The notes beneath the pieces are model-generated. The model searched no databases, was not told where the DNA came from, and saw only the letters and a program-made list of their open reading frames with translations. A DNA stretch of 6,884 nt from NCBI GenBank assembly GCA_029939015.1, contig JAOZTV010000169.1, forward strand, positions 1-6,884, given 5' to 3'. The DNA comes from Candidatus Aminicenantota bacterium (GTDB taxonomy: Bacteria > Acidobacteriota > Aminicenantia > UBA2199). Numbering within the stretch: position 1 is the first letter of the stretch; each line of letters opens with the position of its first letter. This document shows, piece after piece, positions 1-5,285 of this stretch. A program made the position numbers and the translations under genes.

Positions 1-191
1 TCTATTGAATCATTATTCTTTGAGAATATTTCAACCCTGATATTCCAATATATATCATTTCGTTTTCTTGCATCCAGACTTTTATTTATAATTGAAAAAT
101 CGTTATACTTAGTTTTCTGATTTAGTTTTTTTATCAAGTCATTTTCTTCATAGCCTACAGGCAGTTTTAAATCAATAATTATAGGTTTCAT
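1..191 (-). CDS. Partial FAD-dependent dehydrogenase (COG2509-like), N-terminal 63 residues
   Basis: The minus-strand frame opens with ATG at 191-189 and stays open to the left edge, so only the N-terminus is visible. It begins MKPIIIDLKLPVGYEEN and contains KSLDARKRNDIYWNIRVEI at about residues 37-55. From family knowledge, an 'I-K-K-S-(I/L)-DAR-K' segment followed by a 'D-I-x-(F/W)-x-Y/I-x-V' strand marks the small N-terminal domain that precedes the FAD-binding Rossmann fold in COG2509 uncharacterised FAD-dependent dehydrogenases. The GxGxxG FAD motif would lie outside the window, so cofactor and activity are not shown here. No Shine-Dalgarno precedes the ATG, and a near-consensus promoter ends 6 nt upstream, which suggests a leaderless or very short leader mRNA. 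The gene is divergent from the regulator gene at 291. The family call rests on one conserved segment; the reading frame itself is secure. Confidence 0.6.
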   Translation of the reverse strand, partial: MKPIIIDLKLPVGYEENDLIKKLNQKTKYNDFSIINKSLDARKRNDIYWNIRVEIFSKNNDSI

Positions 192-197
192 ATACTA

Positions 198-227
198 ATT
201 ATCATTTATACTATATTGTTTTGTCAA
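198..227 (-). promoter_or_regulatory. Predicted sigma-70-type promoter for the leftward gene
   Basis: Read on the minus strand, a perfect TTGACA (227-222) is followed after 18 bp by GATAAT (203-198), one mismatch from TATAAT. The expected transcription start, about 7 nt past the -10, falls at or next to the A of the ATG at 191. That would leave almost no leader, which agrees with the lack of a Shine-Dalgarno sequence. AT-rich DNA yields such matches by chance, but the exact -35 box and the placement support this one. Confidence 0.5.
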
Positions 228-253
228 ATAATGCTATTTTATTTCAATTCTTC

Positions 254-282
254 TTGAAAAAAAATCCCTTATATGATATAAA
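254..282 (+). promoter_or_regulatory. Predicted sigma-70-type promoter for the regulator-kinase genes
   Basis: TTGAAA (254-259), a 17-bp spacer and TATAAA (277-282) form a good housekeeping-type promoter. The -10 ends 8 nt before the ATG at 291, so transcription would start at about 288-290, essentially at the start codon. An alternative -10, TATGAT at 272-277, has no suitable -35. No GG-N10-GC sigma-54 element is present between 192 and 290, so the regulator gene is probably not under sigma-54 control from this region. Confidence 0.4.
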
Positions 283-290
283 AAACACTA

Positions 291-1646
291 ATGATAAATA
301 ATTCGAGTATTTTTGCCATACAGTCTAATAGTTCCGATAAGCTGAAAAAAAATATTACTGTAGATATTAAAGAAGTTTTTATTGATGATTTGATAAAAAA
401 AAATGAAAAATTTAATAATTCAATTCTTTTTTTTGAAGATGTTTTAGATGTAAATTGTGAAATAATCGAAAAGATAGTTTTTTTTAATCCCGGTCTTATT
501 ATTATTTTATTTTATGAAAAACAGATCGATAATAGAATATTAAGTGATTATTTTAAGGCAGGTATTGCAGACAGTACTCTTGTTAACGATAAAGAGTATA
601 TCGAACAATTAATTAGCAGATATAGTAATGGAAGTGACGAATCTTCTGTGTTTTTATATAATAATTTAATTAATCAATTTAAAGATATTGGTATTATTTC
701 AAATAGCTTGAAAATGGCTGAGATATTTTCTGTTATTGAAAAGGTAGGAAGGTCTAACTCAACTGTTCTTATAACTGGAGAGAGTGGTACGGGAAAAGAA
801 CTCATTGCAAAGAGTATTCATCATTTTAGTAAAAGAAATGGACAGAATTTTGTTGGTATCAATACAGGGGCAATTCCTGAAAATCTTCTTGAAGATGAAT
901 TATTTGGTCACGTTAAGGGGGCTTTTACTTCTGCTTTAAAGGATAGAAAGGGTAAATTTGAATATGCAAATAAGGGTACTATCTTTCTTGATGAAGTCTC
1001 GAATATGCCTCAATTATTGCAGGTAAAATTATTAAGAATACTTCAGGAACGAGAGTTTGAAAGAGTTGGTGATAATACAAGTATTAAGGTAGATGTCAGG
1101 GTAATTGCTGCAACTAATACTAGTTTAGAAGATATGGTAAAGGAAGGGGAGTTTAGGGAGGATCTTTTTTTCAGGTTAAATGTTATCCCAATTCATATAC
1201 CTCCACTAAGAGAAAGAAAGGCCGATATTCCTCTTCTTGCAAATTACTTTGTTAAAAAATATTGTAGCCTGAATGAATTAAAATCAAAAACAATTTCAAT
1301 GTCGGCAATTAAAATTTTAAGAGATTTTTCATGGCCCGGGAATATAAGACATCTTGAAAATACAATTGAGAGAATGGTTGTTTTAAATCCTGACACTATT
1401 ATACTATCTCCCAAAGACATACCGCAGGAAATTGTTACAGAAAAGATTGAAGGTAAGTTTATTGATACAGATATTACAATAATTCCTGAGGAAGGAATAC
1501 CGTTAAATGATATATTAAAAAATATTGAAAGAAAGTATATTATGCAGAGTTTAGAAAAAACATCTTGGAATAAACAGAAGGCAGCAAAATTGTTAAATAT
1601 TAAAAGAACTACTTTAATTGAAAAATTAAGAAAAATGCAGAATTAA
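291..1646 (+). CDS. Sigma-54-dependent NtrC-family transcriptional activator with degenerate receiver
   Basis: This 451-residue enhancer-binding protein would bind upstream DNA and use ATP to remodel RNA polymerase-sigma-54. The AAA+ core is intact: Walker A GESGTGKE (163-170), sigma-54 contact loop GAFTSA (210-215, a variant of GAFTGA), Walker B TIFLDE (230-235), sensor I AATN (273-276), arginine-finger region FREDLFFRLNV (288-298) and sensor II WPGNIRHLEN (348-357). A Fis-type helix-turn-helix, NKQKAAKLLNIKRTTLIEKL, lies at about 427-446. Residues 1-112 have the length and strand order of a receiver, but the acidic pair is replaced (IFAIQSN, 7-13), the phosphoacceptor position reads FFED (47-50), the Thr after strand 4 is missing (LFYEK, 73-77) and the strand-5 Lys is Asn (TLVND, 96-100). 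Activation by phosphorylation is therefore doubtful. No Shine-Dalgarno precedes the ATG. The kinase gene begins 10 bp after the stop, which indicates an operon. The regulatory target is unknown. Confidence 0.93.
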   Translation: MINNSSIFAIQSNSSDKLKKNITVDIKEVFIDDLIKKNEKFNNSILFFEDVLDVNCEIIEKIVFFNPGLIIILFYEKQIDNRILSDYFKAGIADSTLVNDKEYIEQLISRYSNGSDESSVFLYNNLINQFKDIGIISNSLKMAEIFSVIEKVGRSNSTVLITGESGTGKELIAKSIHHFSKRNGQNFVGINTGAIPENLLEDELFGHVKGAFTSALKDRKGKFEYANKGTIFLDEVSNMPQLLQVKLLRILQEREFERVGDNTSIKVDVRVIAATNTSLEDMVKEGEFREDLFFRLNVIPIHIPPLRERKADIPLLANYFVKKYCSLNELKSKTISMSAIKILRDFSWPGNIRHLENTIERMVVLNPDTIILSPKDIPQEIVTEKIEGKFIDTDITIIPEEGIPLNDILKNIERKYIMQSLEKTSWNKQKAAKLLNIKRTTLIEKLRKMQN

Positions 1647-1656
1647 AGGGTGGGTT

Positions 1657-3210
1657 ATGAGCTTTTTAACTGAAATATTAAAAAAAAACACTGTTTTTAA
1701 GCAGATTGTAGCATTGTCTGATAGACCAGTAATAATATCATCTTATAAAGGCAAGTATATCTATGCAAATAAATCATATTTATCTATAAGAGAAAAAACT
1801 AATAATAATCTTATTGGAAAGTATTGGTGGGATACCTTTTCAAAAAAGAAACTTGCTATAAAAATTAAAGAACAATTTTTTGATATTCTGAATAATGGTG
1901 AACTATTATATAGTGCTGAGTACAATATAGGTAAGAAAAAATCTGTTTTTATAGATTGGAAAGCTATGCTAATTGATTCAAAAGAGTATGGTGCTAAGGT
2001 TATTATAGAGTATGGCAATGATGTTTCAGAGAAGAAAATTTTAGAATCACAATTAATGCATATGCAGAAATTAGATAGTTTAGGTACACTTGCTGGTGGA
2101 ATTGCTCATGAATTCAATAATATTCTTACATCTATAATTGGATATTCTTCGTTTTTAAAAAATCTTTTTGAAAGTGGAAGTAAAGAACGAAGATATGTTG
2201 ACAAAATACAAAAATCATCACTTGGCGCTGCAAAGCTTACATCAAAACTACTTGGTTTTGTAAGAAAAGGTGAACATATTGAAAAGCTACATAATCCAAA
2301 TGAAATTGTTAGTGAAGTTTATGAAATTATACAGAAAACTTTAAATAAAAAAATAAATATTAAAATTGATCTTTTAGATGACAGGAAATTTATTCTAGCT
2401 GACTATGACCAGATTTTTCAAAGTATAATGAATCTTGTTATTAATGCCAGCGATGCTATGGAAGATGGTGGTGAACTTATTATTTCTACATATATTAAAA
2501 CCTTTTCTAAAGACACTGATGTGAAAAAAGATGGCTATATAATTAAAAAAGGTGATTATTTTGCAATATCTGTTAAAGACACAGGTATTGGTATGGATGA
2601 TGAATTAAAAGACAAAATTCTGGAGCCATTTTTTACTACTAAACCTGAGGGAAAGGGAACTGGTCTAGGAATGCCGATGGTATATGGTGTTGCAAAGAGC
2701 CACAAGGGACATCTTTTTATTGAATCTGAGTTAAATAAGGGGTCAATAATAACACTTAGTATCCCCTTAGCTGTAAAACAGGGGACTGAACCAATATCTG
2801 AGGAATCTGGTGTTTTTCCAATATTTAAAATTAGAGAAAGCAAAAAAATATTAATAGTTGATGATGATAAACAAATATTAGATTATCTCAAAAGTGTTTT
2901 AACTGAATATGGATATACAATTAAAACCTCTCTCAATGGTGAGGATGCCTATTCTATTATTAATTCAGAACCTGATATTGACCTTGTATTGCTTGATTTA
3001 ATACTGCCTAAACTTGGTGGAGAAGAATTAATTGAAAAATTAGAATCTGATTCAAATAATGTGAAGGTTGTTGTAATGACAAGCTTTCCAGATGAAGAAA
3101 AAATTGAAAAATTAAAAGTTTCTGGTATTTCTTATTTCCTATTTAAGCCATTTAAGGTGTCAAATCTGATTAATTTGATTAAAAATATTTTTGAAAATAA
3201 TGAAATCTAA
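1657..3210 (+). CDS. Soluble PAS-domain hybrid histidine kinase with C-terminal receiver
   Basis: This 517-residue protein is a complete hybrid sensor kinase. Residues 10-130 form a PAS-like sensor with a typical exit segment (YGNDVSEKK, 119-127). The HisKA domain has the phosphoacceptor His151 in GGIAHEFNNIL. The ATPase domain has an N box with Asn259 and Asn263, G1 DTGIGM (308-313), F box PFFTTK (324-329) and G2 GTGLGM (334-339). A canonical receiver fills about 397-512, with acidic residues at 402-404, phosphoacceptor Asp447 in LVLLDLILP, Thr475 and Lys497. There is no signal peptide, membrane segment or HPt domain, so it probably senses a cytosolic ligand or redox state. AAGG about 7 nt before the ATG supports this start. 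It is co-directional with the regulator 10 bp upstream, whose own receiver is degenerate. An A9 run at 1680-1688 lies near the start of the gene. Ligand and partner are not identifiable from sequence. Confidence 0.95.
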   Translation: MSFLTEILKKNTVFKQIVALSDRPVIISSYKGKYIYANKSYLSIREKTNNNLIGKYWWDTFSKKKLAIKIKEQFFDILNNGELLYSAEYNIGKKKSVFIDWKAMLIDSKEYGAKVIIEYGNDVSEKKILESQLMHMQKLDSLGTLAGGIAHEFNNILTSIIGYSSFLKNLFESGSKERRYVDKIQKSSLGAAKLTSKLLGFVRKGEHIEKLHNPNEIVSEVYEIIQKTLNKKINIKIDLLDDRKFILADYDQIFQSIMNLVINASDAMEDGGELIISTYIKTFSKDTDVKKDGYIIKKGDYFAISVKDTGIGMDDELKDKILEPFFTTKPEGKGTGLGMPMVYGVAKSHKGHLFIESELNKGSIITLSIPLAVKQGTEPISEESGVFPIFKIRESKKILIVDDDKQILDYLKSVLTEYGYTIKTSLNGEDAYSIINSEPDIDLVLLDLILPKLGGEELIEKLESDSNNVKVVVMTSFPDEEKIEKLKVSGISYFLFKPFKVSNLINLIKNIFENNEI

Positions 3211-3222
3211 ATTAATTTAGAT
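3205..3222. promoter_or_regulatory. Perfect 18-bp palindrome, candidate operator upstream of the symporter
   Basis: ATCTAAATTAATTTAGAT is its own reverse complement over all 18 bases. It contains the kinase stop codon (3208-3210) and ends 20 bp before the symporter ATG. A third half-site, AATCTAA, follows at 3224-3230, 20 bp after the matching half-site at 3204-3210. A weak promoter-like pair, TTGAAA at 3191-3196 and TAATTT at 3213-3218 with 16-bp spacing, would place the palindrome over the -10. With no loop and no following T run it is not a convincing terminator. A protein-binding site is the better reading, but the binding protein is unknown. Confidence 0.4.
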
Positions 3223-3232
3223 GAATCTAATT

Positions 3233-3238
3233 GAGGGG
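3233..3238 (+). promoter_or_regulatory. Shine-Dalgarno sequence that fixes the symporter start
   Basis: GAGGGG lies 4 nt before ATG 3243. An in-frame TTG at 3231 would add four residues (MRGI), but it overlaps this ribosome-binding sequence and has none of its own. ATG 3243 is therefore the start. Confidence 0.75.
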
Positions 3239-3242
3239 AATT

Positions 3243-4508
3243 ATGAAGATAAAATTACATTGGCAGGTTGCAATTGCTATGCTTATTGGCATTATTGTAG
3301 GTTTAGTATTTCAGAATATTTATAGCGGTAAACCTGAAGGTGCAGTATATTCACTTATAGTCTCACTTGGAACAATTTTTATTAGACTATTGAGAATGGT
3401 AATTGTACCTCTTATATTTACATCTATTGTTAGTGGTGTTGCCAGTATTGGAGATAGTAAGAGTGTTGGCAGGCTTGGTTTGAAGACATTTGTTTTCTAT
3501 TTCTTTACAAGTTTATTTGCAATTCTTATAGGATTGACAGTGACAAATATATTAGAACCGGGAATTGGAGCCAAAATTCCATTTAATGATAATTTTGACC
3601 CTAATGCAATAAATACAACAAGTTCACCTTTTGAAATACTTATAAGGATGATTCCTTTAAATCCATTTAATGCCGCTGCAACCGGGGATATGCTTGGGAT
3701 AATTTTTTTCTCAATTTTTCTTGGTGTCTCAATTACAAAGGTTAAACAAGAGAGTAGGGTTTTTTTGCAGAAAATTTTTAATTCTCTCTTTGATGCTATG
3801 ATGAAGATAACAGAATTTATAATCAAGCTTGTACCAATAGGTGTGTTTGGTTTGATAGTTAAAACTGTTTCTGTAGCAGGATTTGCAATGTTTAAAACTG
3901 TTGGACTTTATATGCTTACCGTTACAATTGGTGTTGCCATTCATTTTTTTATTATACTGCCCTCTATTTATTTTATTTTTACAAGAATAAATCCTCTCAT
4001 ACATTTTAAGGCAATGGCTTCAGCATTAATTACTGCATTTTCTACAAGTTCATCAAATGCAACGCTTCCTCTTACTATTAGAAGTGTAGAAAAAAATGCA
4101 GGTGTTTCAAATAAAATATCGAGTTTTGTCCTCCCCTTAGGAGCAACTGTAAATATGGATGGTACAGCATTATACGAGTGCGCTGGCGTAATATTCATTA
4201 GTCAGGTTATGGGGCTTGAATTGACCCTTGCACAACAGTTTGTCGTAGTACTTACAGCATTATTAGCTTCAATTGGAACTGCTGCAATACCGAGTGCAGG
4301 ACTTGTTACAATATTTATAGTTACTCAGGCTATTGGTTTTAAGGATGCAGACGTAGCAGTAATAATTGGTACAATGCTTGCTGTTGACAGGCCTTTAGAT
4401 ATGTTCAGGACGATGACAAATGTTTGGAGTGATAGTATAGGGACTGTCATAATAGCTAAAAGTGAAGGTGAAACGAATTTGTATCCAGAAAATAAAATTG
4501 AAAATTGA
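3243..4508 (+). CDS. Dicarboxylate/amino acid:cation symporter (SLC1/DAACS family), probably for acidic amino acids
   Basis: This 421-residue inner-membrane carrier has the normal length and hallmarks of the sodium:dicarboxylate/glutamate symporter family. Hairpin 1 has STSSSNATLP (267-276), TM7 has NMDGT (304-308), hairpin 2 has SIGTAAIPSAG (343-353) and TM8 has LDMFRTMTNVWSD (385-397). Aligned to archaeal GltPh, TM8 keeps the substrate residues Asp394, Arg397, Thr398 and Asn401 (here Asp386, Arg389, Thr390, Asn393) and the sodium ligand Asp405 (Asp397). DctA proteins, as I recall them, have Glu and Asn at the Asp394 and Asp405 positions, so Na+-coupled aspartate/glutamate uptake is more likely than C4-dicarboxylate uptake. 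This is inference from a few residues. Both arginine positions discussed for this family, GltPh Arg276 in hairpin 1 and EAAT Arg at 395, are non-arginine here (Ser269, Met387). It lies 32 bp after the kinase gene and is probably in the same transcription unit, perhaps with an added promoter. Confidence 0.93.
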   Translation: MKIKLHWQVAIAMLIGIIVGLVFQNIYSGKPEGAVYSLIVSLGTIFIRLLRMVIVPLIFTSIVSGVASIGDSKSVGRLGLKTFVFYFFTSLFAILIGLTVTNILEPGIGAKIPFNDNFDPNAINTTSSPFEILIRMIPLNPFNAAATGDMLGIIFFSIFLGVSITKVKQESRVFLQKIFNSLFDAMMKITEFIIKLVPIGVFGLIVKTVSVAGFAMFKTVGLYMLTVTIGVAIHFFIILPSIYFIFTRINPLIHFKAMASALITAFSTSSSNATLPLTIRSVEKNAGVSNKISSFVLPLGATVNMDGTALYECAGVIFISQVMGLELTLAQQFVVVLTALLASIGTAAIPSAGLVTIFIVTQAIGFKDADVAVIIGTMLAVDRPLDMFRTMTNVWSDSIGTVIIAKSEGETNLYPENKIEN

Positions 4509-4526
4509 TAATAAATGATTTAAAAT
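4498..4526 (+). promoter_or_regulatory. Possible promoter for the TauE-like permease gene
   Basis: TTGAAA (4498-4503), a 17-bp spacer and TAAAAT (4521-4526, one mismatch from TATAAT) overlap the end of the symporter gene. The -10 ends 6 nt before ATG 4533, so a transcript from here would be leaderless. The permease has no Shine-Dalgarno, which fits. Base composition makes a chance match quite possible, and read-through from the symporter is the alternative. Confidence 0.35.
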
Positions 4527-4532
4527 TATATC

Positions 4533-5285
4533 ATGATTGACGCTACATTCTTTGTTTCTATTGAGCAAGTGATAATTATTGGCATAATTGTATTATTTGC
4601 TCAATTTATCTATTCAGCTATTGGTTTTGGTTCAGGTATGATAGCAGTTTCATTATATGCAATCATTTATGGGAATATCGACATTTTTGTTCCTTTTTTT
4701 TTACTTCTTTGTCTTCCTGTTGAAATATTTATTTCTTATAAAGAACGGAAGAATATTGATTTCAAAGAAATTGTCTTATTTATTCTCTATATAACTCCGT
4801 CTTTAGTTTTAGGTGTATATTTATTGAAAAATTTTTCAGGAGAAGGTGTTGTATTTATACTTGGTATCATTATTGCATCTCTTGCAAGTTTTTATTTGTT
4901 CTTTGAAAAAAAAGTAAAATTCACATTTAAAAGTAAATTATGGTTACCGTTTTTTGGGTCGATTTCAGGTGTTTTGGGTTCAATGTTTGGTATTGCAGGT
5001 CCGCCATTAATAATTTATTTTAAATCAAAGAATACAAATAAAAGCCAATTTAGACTAATACTAATAAGTATTTTTCTTTTTATGAGTATTTTAAGAATAA
5101 TAACTTATGCTAGTTTTGGACTATATTCAGAAAAAATATTATTGAGCTTTTTATTAATACTTCCTTTTTCAATACTTGGTTTATATTTTGGAAATATTGC
5201 ACATAATAAACTATCTGAAGAAACATTTAAAACAATTACATCGCTTATACTATTGGTCAGCGGTATTATATTAATATTAAAATAA
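4533..5285 (+). CDS. TauE/SafE (TSUP) family membrane permease
   Basis: This 250-residue integral membrane protein has about eight hydrophobic segments (near 12-30, 32-46, 52-69, 78-97, 104-122, 137-160, 173-194, 202-219 and 232-249, the first two possibly acting as one unit). The family's two related glycine-rich signatures are present: GFGSGMIAVSL (31-41) and ISGVLGSMFGIAGPP (144-158). These reflect the internal duplication of TSUP proteins, and the length is normal for the family. Characterised members export sulfite, sulfoacetate or other organosulfur anions, or move sulfur compounds and organic acids. The substrate cannot be read from the sequence. The ATG has no Shine-Dalgarno, and an upstream in-frame ATG at 4515 is blocked by TAA at 4521. 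The gene follows the symporter by 24 bp on the same strand. Its stop codon touches the stop codon of the convergent gene. The name 'sulfite exporter' would overstate the evidence. Confidence 0.85.
   Translation: MIDATFFVSIEQVIIIGIIVLFAQFIYSAIGFGSGMIAVSLYAIIYGNIDIFVPFFLLLCLPVEIFISYKERKNIDFKEIVLFILYITPSLVLGVYLLKNFSGEGVVFILGIIIASLASFYLFFEKKVKFTFKSKLWLPFFGSISGVLGSMFGIAGPPLIIYFKSKNTNKSQFRLILISIFLFMSILRIITYASFGLYSEKILLSFLLILPFSILGLYFGNIAHNKLSEETFKTITSLILLVSGIILILK

Noticed and set aside
1649..1662. GG-N10-GC spacing at the kinase start
   Set aside because: The flanking bases do not match TGGCAC or TTGC, and the G-rich stretch is better explained as the kinase ribosome-binding site.
3261..3278. Sigma-54-like TGGCAG...TTGCT just inside the symporter gene
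   Set aside because: The GG and GC elements are 12 nt apart instead of the required 10, and the site lies downstream of the start codon in conserved coding sequence.
1761..4198. Minus-strand open frames of about 75-110 codons inside the kinase and symporter genes
   Set aside because: They lie wholly opposite strongly conserved coding sequence, have no ribosome-binding sites and encode no recognisable domains.
3231..4508. TTG at 3231 as the symporter start
   Set aside because: It overlaps the GAGGGG ribosome-binding sequence that serves ATG 3243, and the four added residues have no support.
4533..5285. Naming the permease a sulfite exporter
   Set aside because: Family membership is clear, but TSUP proteins carry diverse substrates and no specificity residue or linked sulfur gene is visible.
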